A DNA stretch of 64,000 bases from Incumbomyces delicatus (Eukaryota > Ascomycota > Eurotiomycetes > Chaetothyriales > Trichomeriaceae), in assembly GCA_017655985.1 (NCBI GenBank), contig JACJVS010000004.1:3813501-3877500 (forward strand), given 5' to 3'. Positions 42,327 through 53,737 of this stretch are shown piece after piece. A program made the position numbers and the translations under genes. A model generated the notes under the pieces. The model did no database searches. It was not told the DNA's origin and worked only from the letters and a program-made list of their open reading frames with translations. Every line of letters starts with the position of its first letter. Position 1 is the first letter of the stretch.

Positions 42327-43594
42327 GTGACGCCAAACACCCGCTCTAGGTCAGAGCGAGTGCATTCGCCCAGCGCATGCTCTGGCCGAAAATAATTTGT
42401 GAAGAAATGAAAGGTTGAAAACGATGCAATTGAAGCAATTGACGGAGTTTCCAATGGCACACAGGAGTCTGGGCACATCAGTTCGGACCACGAAGCGCAA
42501 CGTTCGTGAATAGCTCGATGCTTGAATTGTTGACTAGGCACATGTCGTGGTTGTCATCGACAATCATCAATCAGAACAAGGTTGTTTATGTATAGACCCC
42601 ATTTTGAAACGGTGAAAGGCCCACCGGTAGGAGAAACTCGCTGCACATCAAGGCTGTACTTCTATACATACAAAACTGCTACAAGAATTGAACATTGTAC
42701 CTGCTGTTACAATGCACTGCCTCATCGATATCCTGAATGATGATAGAAGCTTAATGCTGTCGCATGCGAGAGAACCAGACTCGAATCCGTGGTGGACAAT
42801 ACAGCAGCATGGATAAATGAGCTTTGAGCCTTGCGCCAGTAAAATCCAGCTTCGAAAAGCTTCAAGAGTAAGCTATCTTGAGATCCTCCAAATCAGATCG
42901 CACTATTTTTGCTGAGCTTCGGGAGGGCTGTGCTAGGCTGTGGTGGAACGTGCAGCCTAGCCAACGCTAAATTTTGGCCTGGAAGAGTTCGTACCTCTCC
43001 ATCATCTTTATCTCTTCCACGAAAGCAGCGATAGCTAGTTGCGCAATACAACAAGTCGCGTAAAAACAGTATGAAGCTGTTGTGTTGTGTTGTTCCGCAA
43101 CGTGGCGAAACATTATTTATCGCCTTCCCCGCGATTGCTTATCTCATCGTTGTCGATACGCTCTATAAGAGAGGCGCCGCTCTTGTTGCCTATCACAGAT
43201 ATGGTGAGGGGCGTTTTCCTTAGGAACATAAGTTATGCTTCATGTTGTGCCATGAAGTGCGGGCTGGTCCCAGAAAGTCGAGGTCTCTCGCCCGGAGATA
43301 TTGTTCGACAGTATGGAACGTTCAACTGGTTGATACGCTCTTGACCAAAAAGGCCAAGAGTCGGCGTTTTGAGTATGCAGTCGTAAGCAACCTGCATCTG
43401 CTTGGAGCACAATCAACATGACGTCCTTTTGAATGATCGATCCCGTACCCATACCTTCAGTACCCTAACCCACGGAACGGCGCGACTCTGCTGAAGACGT
43501 GAAAAAGCGGTCAAAACATCCTCATTTACTTGTCGTGAAAGAAAGTGCTGATAATTTCTTCCCTCCGGCATTGAGACAGGCGTATTTTTGACTA
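42327..43594. other. intergenic between convergent genes
   Basis: About 1.3 kb with short frames only and no RNA or repeat recognised. Confidence 0.45.
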
Positions 43595-44752
43595 TCAAAA
43601 GTCACGCCTAGTTGCAGGGCTCTGCAACGATATCGCGCAATCCTGAATAGCGCGTCCAACATTGGCACGTGCTAGGTATGCTTTCGTCACGGCGTTCATG
43701 TACTCCGTCTTTTTTAGCTCGTCCATTTTGAAGTCTTGTAAGCCTTGGGCAACGTTGAAGCGAAAATAACGTTTCGAATCACTCAGTCGACTGCCCGTCT
43801 CGCTTTTTGCGAACAGCTCTGCTGTCTCTTCCGACCACGCCATCATGTCCACTGCCTGACGTAGGAAGCGTATTAGATTTGAAGAAACTCCAGCTGTTTC
43901 TGTGAAACCTGTCCCGATACTCACCAAGCAAGCTATCTCCCTATCCCTGAAACGGGGATCGCGATTGACCTCAGCTATCGCCTCGTTCACAGGGTTGTTT
44001 CTCCTCAGTCCGCCGTCAGACCATTGCTCGCCACCTTTGCTAAAAGTTACTGGTCTGAAATATAGCGGGACGGCCGCGGTAGCACAAGCCGCTTCCCAGA
44101 TCGAACATTCGTAGTTCTCTTCTGTAGCGACCGTAGTTCGATACGAGCGGAGAACATCTGGTTGTCTAGTTTTGGTCCTTGTGACGCATAGCATCCTGCA
44201 AATAAGCAACGATATCTAGTGCAAATTGGCTGAGAAAACTTACACTTTTCCACATCCTCCCTCATCTGTCTCATTGTTAAATCGAAACGTTGGATCTGAA
44301 GATGGGGTTTCGCCTTCTTCAGCTCCCAGTAACGTGATGATAGCCGACTCCAAGTGGCCAATATCATAGAACGGCCGGCTAAGGATACCTCGGGCGACCT
44401 TCCCGAGCTGACCACTTGATAGCTTCCTCCCGAACACCTTCTTGCCAATCATCGTGTATTGCTCCAGGCATTCATCGATGGTAAGTCGCAGACGACCCAA
44501 CATCGTGGCAATGAGACCACCCGTAGACGTGCCAACGATCAGGTCAAAAATCTCACATGGCAGTGGCATCCGACCATCAGGACTCATGTCGCCGAGCTGG
44601 CGAAACAGTCGCTGCAAGATCAGCAAGCTGGTATACCCCTTGATCCCCCAGCCATCTAGACATAGAATCCGCAAAGGCCTTTCGTGCGAGGGTATAATAT
44701 GGGTGGATTGTGCCAGATGTGGTGGTGGGTGATTGTCCACATCTGCCTGCAT
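43595..44752 (-). CDS. patatin-like phospholipase
   Basis: Two exons: 44244-44752 and 43595-44195, with a 48-bp intron (GTAAGT...TTGCAG) that keeps frame through KV-MLCVTRT and gives 369 residues. ATG at 44752 is the first methionine (44800 is TTG). The patatin domain is nearly full: ILCLDGWGIKGYTSL at about 29-43, the nucleophile motif GTSTGG with Ser76, helix SIWEAACATAAVPLYFRP, and the catalytic aspartate in SDGGLRRNNP (Asp230). Ser-Asp dyad intact. The usual oxyanion loop DGGGxRG reads DGWGIKG here. Members hydrolyse acyl groups from phospholipids and act in lipid turnover or, in fungi, some nonself-recognition systems; no NLR-type gene is next to it here. Confidence 0.9.
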
Positions 44753-45855
44753 GTTGACCTCCTTCAGATGCACACCGTGACATATTGTAGACGAGAACAA
44801 GATGCCTCACAAATGTTGATATGATAGAAACTCAGAGAGTGTGGGCTGAGATAGGCGGCAGGTCTCAGCCATCCGCCCACGGCCGCCTAATGAGCCCTAC
44901 CGGCGCTTACTTATCTCATGGTTCGATTCGCTTTGTTGATCATATGCTGTAGGCAGCCAAGTTTCACTCTGCACGCGCCACATCTGGTGCCAAGATCGAT
45001 GATTGGTTGCTGCGCCCACCGACGGGAAAGAGAAGGCTCTTATGCGACGGTCAGTCCATGATAAGTTGTCTCAACGAAGGTCTTAATCACGTAACGGTAC
45101 GGTTAAGCCGCGAGGAAGATTTGTCGCTTGGTTCGAATGGTCCACGAAGTATTCGTGGCAATCCATGAATACTTTGCAATGTCAGCCGCCTTGCTACTAG
45201 AGACGCCAACGGGCGTCCACAAAGAAACGACTTGAGGGCCAATAGTTCTTTGGACGGCACCGGGATCTGCGGGCTCTTGAGCTGCCTGGGTGATGGTAAG
45301 ACGTTTGGCCACTAAGGGCCGGCGCTTAACCCAGCAGGGCAAACAAGGCTGAAACCAGAAAGTTTCGAAGCCCCTAAACCCAGGCTAGGCTAAGGGGCGT
45401 GTCCAGGGCTGAACGTCGACTTGCGCGCCTGCGTCCCGTACCTAGGAGCCATCCGACACTAAATTGTTGTTTAATTACGGGGTTGTCGAGATAATACGGT
45501 GGTGGTGTTAAATATTTGGGATTCGATGGTAGTTGCCAGAAGACACTAATAGTAAGGTTTTAATTGGCATTGTTCTAGACGAAAGAACGAATTCGTTCCC
45601 CTTGCAATCTACGGTCTCGCAGTCACCAGAACTGTCAGGCTGTAAACGCTGCGGATCGATTGAGGTCGTCGCAGCAATATCGCACCGCACACACATTCGC
45701 AGGGCTTGTACGAAAGAGAAGTCTCATCATGTGAAAGCCTGAGATTCCCGAGTATCGGCCTGACCTCCCAAAAATACGTCGTGTCTGCCTATGTGTTTAG
45801 GACGAAATGACTCACCTTTGACCCCACGAAGTACCTACCTGGTGCGAGCACTTTT
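44753..45855. other. divergent intergenic region
   Basis: About 1.1 kb. It contains CCTAGG/CTAGGTAC elements near 45440 and 45874 related to TACCTAGGTA. No supportable gene; an 80-codon frame at 45103-45342 on - has no recognisable motif. Confidence 0.45.
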
Positions 45856-46626
45856 ATGTACAAACAGTGTCTAGGTACGGCACGAATATTACTTGATTTC
45901 ATGGTCCTCCGTCCAAGCAGCAGCGCCAAGATGTACAGCAGCATCCAGCTCCCGTGGTCGGCCAGCCCATCGCGTTCAGAGCTCGCCTACAAGTGCGCGG
46001 GGCTCGTCAAAACCCAAGGCACGATATTCCTGCTTCCGCCCGACAACGCGGCGCTGACGGCGTCTTTCAACGCGCCGCCCAGGCCTAAGACGCGAATGTC
46101 GTCAGGCGCCGTCGCCCTCTGCAAGCATTTTGAACGCGGCGACGCCTCGTCTGAGCACGGCAGGGCGCATCCTTATTGGCCTTTGCCCGTGGGGAGCAAC
46201 GACAACAAGACCAGACTGGCTGCGGAAACGCTGGATCGGATGCTTAGGACTACGAGGTGGCGGAATGTGATGATGCTGCATCGGGGGGTGGCGGTGTACG
46301 AGATTCGGAATGGGTTGGGCTACGGGATGCGTTGGACATTGGAGCTGGAGGAGCTGGAGCTGGAAGTGGAAGTCGATGCTGGTCAGTCTGCCAATAGCGA
46401 CTGTGCGGTAGATGGGCGAGATGGAGATGGTGATGAAGGCCTCACTTCGAGAGAAGCGCAGGAAACAAAGCCAGGCAATACCGATCAGAATCAGAACAAG
46501 CACCAGCGCGAAGACGCGTACAAGGTGCACAAGATCACGTTTCGAGGCTTTCTAGAACCAATCGCTGGCCTCGATCATGAATTGGACGCGGATTCTGATG
46601 CGTTGGCGAAAGATACTGCCATATGA
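45856..46626 (+). CDS. uncharacterised conserved fungal protein, 256 residues
   Basis: Single exon, ATG at 45856. I do not recognise a named domain. Visible blocks: KTQGTIFLLPPDNAALTASFNAPP, SSGAVALCKHFERGD, TRWRNVMMLHRGVAVYEIRNGLGYGMRWTLEL and, near the end, KITFRGFLEPIAGLDHE. The YE[IL]R..GYG.RW and FRGFLEP pieces recall an uncharacterised ascomycete family with a central acidic, disordered insert (here Glu/Asp/Asn-rich, about 165-225). No signal peptide or membrane segment. The C-terminal ELDADSDALAKDTAI tail is acidic. Function unknown; two alternative upstream methionines are not excluded. Confidence 0.7.
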   Translation: MYKQCLGTARILLDFMVLRPSSSAKMYSSIQLPWSASPSRSELAYKCAGLVKTQGTIFLLPPDNAALTASFNAPPRPKTRMSSGAVALCKHFERGDASSEHGRAHPYWPLPVGSNDNKTRLAAETLDRMLRTTRWRNVMMLHRGVAVYEIRNGLGYGMRWTLELEELELEVEVDAGQSANSDCAVDGRDGDGDEGLTSREAQETKPGNTDQNQNKHQREDAYKVHKITFRGFLEPIAGLDHELDADSDALAKDTAI

Positions 46627-47268
46627 CAGGACTCGAGAGTTGCTTGACTTACTTTTGAAGGATTCCATCTTCTTAAGCCTACTCACGTTCTGCGAGAGGT
46701 GCAGCACTGAAGAGTATGTAATAAGGCAGTCGTCAGCAGCAGATACATATAGTATCATAAGCACGGCCTATGCACTTCCACCGGTAACGTTGTCAGAGCA
46801 TGTTTGACCAACCAGGTACCTTGGGTTGGGTGTTTTGGTAGGGTGAAAGTGGAGCGAAGGCACCGCCCTAGGGCCTGAGACTCAGCCTCCAAGGCCAGAG
46901 AGAGCTAAGCCCGAAACGGTACCAGCATCAATTTTCTACCTAATATTCTTACTCTCAGAGCTTTCTTGCGGATTGACAGGGTAGGATGTACCAGAACCTC
47001 GCGGATCTCCTGAATTCAGGCCCAAAGGATGTGGCGATGTCGTTCGAGAATAGCCAAGCGCTGTGTGATCTCCAGTTCAGAACTTCCGGTAGAAGAATCT
47101 ATTGCCCAAATCTGTCCTGACAAATGAGATGAAGGTCAAAGTGCCAAGTTGTATATTATGGCCAGAGGAGAATTCCTCACGACAAGCATTGAAACTCCCA
47201 GCGGAGCGGGTCCTGGGCAGGTAAGGTAGCTAACTACGGCTTACGAAGTACGTACCCTTTTTCAGATC
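46627..47268. other. intergenic
   Basis: 642 bp between two + strand genes; promoter of the two-TM protein gene. No feature recognised. Confidence 0.5.
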
Positions 47269-48663
47269 ATGTATCAATCCACGTTTTCCTACAACATCTC
47301 CCGCCCCTACCCGTATCGGTGGTTTACACCGGTGACCATCATTGGCGGGGCTCTGGCTATTGCCCTGTTCTCATTTCTAAACATCTACACTACAGGCTAC
47401 GATGTCGTGCCAGAATACCCAATCAATCCAAATCAAACCCGGTTCGACACGCGAGGCTCATGGGCAAAATGGTTCCAAAGCGGTGCACACCCGCAATGTC
47501 AGCCCATGGCGGCAACGCTGAGTACGGAGGTTTTCACGAATAATTCAGCATTGTCCTACACCATCACCGAGATCCGGTCGCCCAACGGCACATTCTCAAC
47601 CTCGTTCATGTATCTGAACAACGTGCTGGAGGAATGCCGGATCGATCGGATCGAGGTTGTGTTTGAGACGATGGACCGGTCAGCGCTGCAGATTGCGCAG
47701 AACCGGTGGGGCGTTGAAGCGTTTGCCTTTGCCACCTGCCATACCATGACATCTGACGGCCGGATGGCTTTTGATATCGTCGCGAGCTACGACAACGGCT
47801 ACGTCGAGTCACCAAAGTACACTAGCCAGGCGTGGGCTGGCCAGAACGCCACCACGAAAGCCAGTCTCCTCTGGGGTCAGGCCCTGCTGAACACATGGTG
47901 GCGGCAAGTCGTGGTGGATGCAGACGACACGAAAAGCGGCAGCGACAGCGGCAGCGACACCAACTCCAACACGACGAAAGGGTGGATCCAGTTCAAGACG
48001 CAGGACAGCGCCACGGACATTGGCCGCCTCGACTTCTTCCAAAACTCGCACTGCTTCTTCGTCTCCTCCTTCGGCGACGACCGCCAGGACGGCATTTCGT
48101 ACTTCTGCAACAACGAAACGCTCTCGGAGCACATCCGCGACGACGCCGGCGACAAGGCTCTGAACGTGTGGCAATCCTCCGACAGCTTCGCCAAATCCTT
48201 CTACTCGGCGATCCTCGCCGACCTGGGCCAAACCGACGGCCGCTACCCGAACATCCTGACCGACTCGGCCCAGCTCACGCACTTTACGCAGAACTTCACC
48301 GCCACAAACAACATCTCCACCGACGCCGACCACGGCCTGACCATCGCCTCGGGGATCCCCACTGCACCCTTCGACCCCTCCAACACCACCTCCGGCTACC
48401 CCCACGACCTCCGCGTCGTGCCCGCAACCATCCTCACGCAGTACTCGTGCCAGAAGCTGCAGCGCAAAAGCGTCGGCACCCTGCTGTTCACGACGCTGCT
48501 GGCCAACTTTGCATTCGTGTCGGCGCTGTGGGGAGCCTACAATTTCCTCGTCACCATGGTGCTGCTGAAGCAGCGGCCCGATGACGCCAACAGGTGCGAC
48601 TACCATTGTCGCTGCGAGGGTGGGTTTGGTCATGTCGACTACGAGGCAAAGGGGGATCATTAG
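47269..48663 (+). CDS. two-TM membrane protein with large N-glycosylated loop, unknown function
   Basis: 464 residues, single exon, ATG at 47269. The first transmembrane helix is at about 18-40 (FTPVTIIGGALAIALFSFLNIY), preceded by a short N-terminus. A loop of about 360 residues follows with at least eight Asn-x-Ser/Thr sites (NQT, NNS, NGT, NAT, NTT, NET, NFT, NIS), then a second hydrophobic stretch at about 403-433 (GTLLFTTLLANFAFVSALWGAYNFLVTMVLL). The C-terminus is short, with Cys residues (CDYHCRCEGG) and no motif. The topology with glycosylation sites in the loop suggests an exported or lumenal loop. Similar two-TM proteins occur in ascomycetes but I cannot name the family or role. Confidence 0.75.
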   Translation: MYQSTFSYNISRPYPYRWFTPVTIIGGALAIALFSFLNIYTTGYDVVPEYPINPNQTRFDTRGSWAKWFQSGAHPQCQPMAATLSTEVFTNNSALSYTITEIRSPNGTFSTSFMYLNNVLEECRIDRIEVVFETMDRSALQIAQNRWGVEAFAFATCHTMTSDGRMAFDIVASYDNGYVESPKYTSQAWAGQNATTKASLLWGQALLNTWWRQVVVDADDTKSGSDSGSDTNSNTTKGWIQFKTQDSATDIGRLDFFQNSHCFFVSSFGDDRQDGISYFCNNETLSEHIRDDAGDKALNVWQSSDSFAKSFYSAILADLGQTDGRYPNILTDSAQLTHFTQNFTATNNISTDADHGLTIASGIPTAPFDPSNTTSGYPHDLRVVPATILTQYSCQKLQRKSVGTLLFTTLLANFAFVSALWGAYNFLVTMVLLKQRPDDANRCDYHCRCEGGFGHVDYEAKGDH

Positions 48664-49346
48664 TCGTTTCTTGATGGCGGGGAGAGCACTGACCCGCAGG
48701 ACGAAGAAGAAGCATCGGAAGAAGAAGGGGAACCAGCAGCAGCCACATCCAAAAAGTCAAGTCACATACCACCATCACTGCCGCTTAAGAGGATTGGTTC
48801 AAGCATGGTACAAACATAGTAGAGCGTAGCATAGCATGTAGTGGAGATTGACGCAGGTCAGGGACGAGAAGAAGTGCATAGACAAGAACTGAGAATATTA
48901 TGTATTAAAAGTGTCTTTTTACCAAGGGGGTTGACACTCGAGAAGTTCCCAAGGCATTGAAACGCGTCGAGCGATTGGACTACCAACCTAGTTAGCCTTA
49001 CCAACATGCTTCGTTCCGGAGGTATTGCTCATCCACCAACCAACCAGTGAGAAGCGGATCAGGCACAAGGGGAACCGTGGACCTCCTTAGGGTACACGTT
49101 CGTCGTGAGGTGGCCCCTTGATCGTACTCTTGTTCCGTTGCTGTCCTTGTGCTATACTTGAGATATCGAGTAGATGAGGCCTCGGAGGAGTTCTGCGCTG
49201 CCATTCATGCCTCGGTCAACGCAACAAACCGTCGACCGAGGATGAACTACACTAGATCGTACATGTGCATTCCAGAGGAGGAAAAGAATTATCGTTGAGG
49301 CGAATGAAATCGAAATTTCGCTCGACGTGTCTATTATTATAATAGT
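48664..49346. other. intergenic between convergent genes
   Basis: 683 bp, 3' flanks of two convergent genes. Nothing recognised. Confidence 0.5.
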
Positions 49347-51113
49347 CTACCTTGAGTTCAGTGCCTGCTCCGCCTTCATTCGCTTCAATCGCTCCATGCT
49401 CTCCTGCACGCCCCAGCCGTCCTTGAGCAATCCACCCACCTCCTCAATCTCCATTCCGGCCGTCTCCGGATAACACCACCACACGGCCAGCCAGCCGGCG
49501 ACGCACACCCCAGCATAAACGGCAAAGGTCCAGGCCGGTGTCAAGCCCTGCATCATGGGCAGAAAGGTCAGTCCCACAACCGTATTCAGTCCCCAGTTCG
49601 TGGCAGTGGAGAGACTTGAGCCTAGGGACCGCACCGAGAGCGGAAATAGTTCCGATTGTTGCCAAGGAACGGGACCCAAGCCGGTGGCATACGAGGAGAC
49701 GTAGAGCATGAGGGAGACCAGTATCAGGTAAGTCGGCGCCTTGGGTGTTGCAGGCGAATCCGTGGAATGTGCAGCAGGTTGAGGGGCTGTGGCGTCTGTG
49801 GTGGGCAAATCTACCAGCTGAAACATGGCGCTGGCGATCACGAGACTGATGATCATAATCGGGATGGTATACAACAAGCTCCTCCTTCTCCCGAGTCGGT
49901 CGATCAGGTAGAATGCCACGACGGTGAAGGCAAAGTTGGTCAGCGCAACACTCAGCGAGATGAGGGTCGGGTTGGTAAAGCCCAGACCGCTGAAGATGGT
50001 GGCTGAAAAGTACATGAGTGAGTTGAAGCCACAGGCTTGTTGTAGACCCTGGAGGAGGCAGGCGATGGTCAAGGCGCGGGCGTGTGGCGGGTAGAAGAGG
50101 AGCGAGTGAAGAGTTGCGACAAATCTGGAGCGGGCATTGTCCCGCCCTGTGGCTGTTGAGGAGGACGATTTGAGTGATGTTGTGGCTTCTGCTTCCTCTT
50201 CCTGTAATATTTCTTGATTGATGGCCGCGAGCGTGGCATGAACGGTGCCGCGGAGGTTCGGCGTCGTGTGTCTGTAGACCTTGGTCAGGATCCGCCGAGC
50301 CTTCTCTTCCTGTCCTGCTTTCACCAGGAATCGTGGGGTTTCGGGCATGAAGGCGAGCATGAAGATCTGTGCGATTGCCGGAACTGCCCCGATGCCCACC
50401 ATCCATCGCCAGCCACCAGGCATGGCAGAAAAGATCCAGCCAATAATGTAGGCTATTGCTTGGCCGCCGGTTGTGAGGAGGAGCTGTACGGTGGTCAGAC
50501 GGCCTCGTAGGTGGCCCGGACTGAGCTCGGCGATGTAGAGAGGAACGATGAGGGAGGCACCACCGATGGCGAGACCAACGACGGAGCGGCCGAGGATCAT
50601 GCCGGCGACGGATCGTGTGGCAGCTTGCCAGAGGGCGCCCAGCAGGAAGAGGATGTCGGACGCGATGATGACGCTCTTGCGGCCATAGTTATCGGCCAAA
50701 ACACCGGCAGCAGGGCTTGCGAGCAGGGCGAAGAAGCTCGTCGACGCTGTTATCAGGCCTTTATCAAGATTGGTCAGCTGGCGGTTGGAGAGGTCGGTGC
50801 CGATGCACACGAGCGTGCTTGATATAACGCCCGTGTCGTAGCCAAACAGAAGACCTCCGACGCAGGCAGCGATGGTGAGCGTCCAGATGAATACATTGCC
50901 TCCTCCTGTCTGGCGTGGTGTCGATTTCGGTGGGTTGTCGCCGGCGTAGTCCTCAAAGTCCTCGTTGTTGCCCTCAATCAGGGGCGCCGACGCCGTCGGC
51001 ACCAAGTCGTACGTTGTGTCTTCTGCTTGTTCCGAGTTCATGTTGGTCATGTTGGTCATTTCCACCTCTTCTTCGATGACGCTGCTGTTATCGACAAAGG
51101 CATCTCCGGGCAT
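49347..51113 (-). CDS. MFS sugar transporter, myo-inositol-type (Itr1-like)
   Basis: 588 residues from the first in-frame ATG at 51113; the open frame reaches 51212 but that codon is GTG, so the 33 residues upstream may be a leader or an upstream exon's continuation. Family signatures: LLFGYDTGVISSTLV at the first helix, DNYGRKSVIIASDILF, GWRWMVGIGAVPA (typical of inositol transporters), PETPRFLVKAG, a long charged central loop, LQQACGFNSLMYFSATIF, DRLGRRRSLLYTIP and PETAGMEIEEV. An intracellular extension between the sixth and seventh helices is present. Proton-coupled uptake of inositol or a related polyol is the best inference. Tandem with another sugar-type transporter on the same strand. 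Confidence 0.88.
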   Translation of the reverse strand: MPGDAFVDNSSVIEEEVEMTNMTNMNSEQAEDTTYDLVPTASAPLIEGNNEDFEDYAGDNPPKSTPRQTGGGNVFIWTLTIAACVGGLLFGYDTGVISSTLVCIGTDLSNRQLTNLDKGLITASTSFFALLASPAAGVLADNYGRKSVIIASDILFLLGALWQAATRSVAGMILGRSVVGLAIGGASLIVPLYIAELSPGHLRGRLTTVQLLLTTGGQAIAYIIGWIFSAMPGGWRWMVGIGAVPAIAQIFMLAFMPETPRFLVKAGQEEKARRILTKVYRHTTPNLRGTVHATLAAINQEILQEEEAEATTSLKSSSSTATGRDNARSRFVATLHSLLFYPPHARALTIACLLQGLQQACGFNSLMYFSATIFSGLGFTNPTLISLSVALTNFAFTVVAFYLIDRLGRRRSLLYTIPIMIISLVIASAMFQLVDLPTTDATAPQPAAHSTDSPATPKAPTYLILVSLMLYVSSYATGLGPVPWQQSELFPLSVRSLGSSLSTATNWGLNTVVGLTFLPMMQGLTPAWTFAVYAGVCVAGWLAVWWCYPETAGMEIEEVGGLLKDGWGVQESMERLKRMKAEQALNSR

Positions 51114-51933
51114 ATACAGATGCCGAAATATGGCAGAGCCATTGGTGTCGTTGGGTTTTTCTTCCTGACCGTTGGCTTCCACGCGGCTTCCCGACGACTG
51201 AATCACAGCCACTGTACCGCGTGATGACCGGGCACGTGCCAGGAACCGCCGACTAGCCCGACCACGCCATTCCTAGACTGGACAAGCGGGCTTGGGTACA
51301 TCGGAGAAATTTTACCGCATTGGGCACAGACGGGAAAAGGTTTCCGGTTAATGTTTAGATGTCGGCAGCCTTACCAGATCTGGAATTGGCAGCCAATCCG
51401 CAGCTGTGTTGTCCAGGAACTTGAATGGGCAGGCACGATCTGAATCATTTTCTCGCGTCAACCCTGTGGTGCAAAAAGTCGAGCAGAGAGGCTCTGGACG
51501 GGGTAATATATTCATCATCAGCTCCGATCGACGACGTGATGCCCGAGAAAACCATCATTTCTATGAGACCTTTTATCAGCTCGAATCCCTAGCTCCCCAA
51601 TGTACAGCGAGCTGTGAGAAGTAGCGTCACTCTTGTCGCCGACCTCACCACTGCGAGACTCAAAGATGTGGGGACAACACCCAATGTCGCCGAAAGAACC
51701 CAGTCCAAGCGCAGAGGCAAGGCGTATCAATCTCCAGCAGTGCAAATTCAGATATGTACCCTAGCCCCAGAACCTGTCGAAGTGCCGTTACATCAGAATG
51801 ACTGTACCTGAAACCTCGCTGTTCAACGTGATTCATCTGTTGTAAGATCACGGAGAAAGAGAAGGGATATGGCGATAATAGACAACCCCAAAGCTGCCAA
51901 GATTCAAGGGTCGAGTCACGACTGCTGAGAATG
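51114..51933. other. intergenic between same-strand transporters
   Basis: 820 bp that should hold the inositol-type transporter's promoter (and its possible upstream exon) and the 3' end of the next gene. A CACGTG lies at 51233-51238; yeast ITR1 is controlled by bHLH factors, so this site is suggestive only. Confidence 0.45.
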
Positions 51934-53737
51934 CTAAGAATTCTCAGTTCGGACAGCCACCATCTTCTCCATATCATCGTCGTTGTCTGCAGCGGCAGCC
52001 ACACTTCCACGACCTCTCGTCATTTGTGCACCCTTGCGTCCGATCAGATACCACGGGAGATTGAACATCTCATCCATCGACTCCAGTGACTTGCCCGCCG
52101 TTTCCGGCAAGAACCACCACACCCAGACCAATCCAAGCAGGGTGACCGCCGAGAAGAACCAGAAGGTGCCGCTGGGCGTGAGTGAATCGGGCAGCAACAT
52201 GAGCGGCACCGCCTTCGAACTGCCATATTGGTTGACAAAGTGGAAGCACATGATCAACGATGTGCCCAACGAACGCACCCGCAGAGGGAAAATCTCGGCC
52301 CCAATCAAATACTGGATCGAGTTCCAGCCCAGAGCCCAACCGATACCGGAGAAGTAGATGAACACGATGGCTCCCGTGGCCGCATGATGCGCTGCCCCCG
52401 TGAGTGGCGTTGTAGCCCCGGTCTTCGGATTGACCTTGGTGACTTGCGGAACTGCAGTCAGGAAGATGGCCACATAGAGAACCGAGATCAATTGGAGCGT
52501 GATGCCAGTTCCCAGCGCACGCTTCCGACCCAAGAAGTCGACGAGGAAGAAGGCGCAGATGAGGGCCGAAATGAATTTCACCACACCAAAGATGGCCGTC
52601 GCAAACAACTTCTCCGACTGTCCCGTCGTTCCGAGCAGAGCAAAGAATTGAGGTGCATAGATGGTGATAGACCCGCCTCCAGACCACTGGCCCAGCAGTT
52701 GCGCCATGAAGCCGAGCGAGAAGCGATAGAGATTCGACCTAGTAGAGAAAAGCTCCTTCAAGGGTCCAAATAAACTGGCTCCCTGCATCACTTCCTTCTC
52801 GCGCTCAAGCTGGTCTTTGATGTCGATCAATTCGGTCCGAACGTAGAGATGGTCCGCTGGCAACTGTCTCAACTTGGTCATGTTTACCGCAGCACCCTCA
52901 TAGTCGCCCTTTTTAGAGAGATATCGAGGAGATTCGAGCGCAAAGAAGCTGGCAATACAGATGATGCCTGCGAACATGATGTGCATCGTCGTGGGGATCA
53001 CCCACTGGGAGGAGCTGTCGTTAGAAATATGCAGCGAAGTGCCCCAGTTGGCGAAGTAGCCGAGCATGATGCCCAGATACACCGATCCTGAGAAGATGCA
53101 GATGCAAAGACCACGGATGGAGCGAGGAGCGATCTCGGCCAGATAACTGATCGGCCATCACTAGTTAGTTTCGATCTTTCGTCTTGGCAAGGCGACAGCG
53201 ACAGCGACTTACGTTGGTGCCACGACGGTGGTCTGCCCGATACCCAGCCCCATAACAAATCGGCCCGCTAGGATTTGCCCGTAGCTGCCATTCGAGGTGA
53301 TATACACAATCGTTCCAACGATCCAGATGATCGTGAGCTCGCGTAGAGCCCAAACACGACCAATTCGGTCACAGAAAATGAAGGCAATCAGTGCGCCAGC
53401 CACACTGCCGATTTGAACCATGGCCGCGATGTTGCCCGTCCGTTCAGCCACAAAATCAGCGTTGGATTTGTCCTTGAGCACCGTCAGCCCATAGGCGCTG
53501 GTGAAGCTCTTTTGAGCGATTGTGCCCGAAATGAGGCCTTCGTCCAGCCCACGAGCAGCACCCTACATCGTCCACGTCAGTTGTTCCGCTTTTGACCGGC
53601 CACCCGCCACCCGTACCTACCAGTAAGCCAAAACACAATACCGCGTATGTCAGCCTCCAGTTCAGTGCCTCGCTGGGAGTGCTTTTCATGGCTTCTTTCC
53701 AGTAGCCACGCCCCATGGGCTGTCCTCCTCCACCCAT
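51934..53737 (-). CDS. MFS sugar transporter
   Basis: Three exons: 53621-53737, 53213-53562 and 51934-53146, with introns of 58 and 66 bp (GTAGGT...GATGTAG; GTAAGT...GATCAG), all in phase, giving 559 residues. ATG at 53737 opens MGGGGQPMGRGYW. Signatures: FGLLGAARGLDEGLISG at the first helix, DRIGRVWALREL, GRFVMGLGIGQTTVVAPTYLAEIAPRSIRG (the family's central motif), ESPRYLSKKGDYEGA, FLVDFLGRKRALGTG, PLRVRSLGTS and FLPETAGKSLESMDEMF (the terminal PETxG motif). The GLDEG in place of the usual GYDxG is also seen in quinate-permease-like members, but substrate cannot be read from sequence. Twelve helices are expected. Confidence 0.92.

Noticed and set aside
42740..42800. ACTCGAATCC tRNA T-loop-like sequence
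   Set aside because: No matching D-arm, anticodon stem or acceptor stem within reach.
43595..44752. Patatin gene as part of an incompatibility (NLR-type) system
   Set aside because: No NACHT, HET or repeat-domain gene adjoins it in this window.
47809..48660. 283-codon open frame on - opposite the two-TM protein gene
   Set aside because: It is a GC-driven shadow of the + strand gene, with Val/Gly-rich composition and no domain features.
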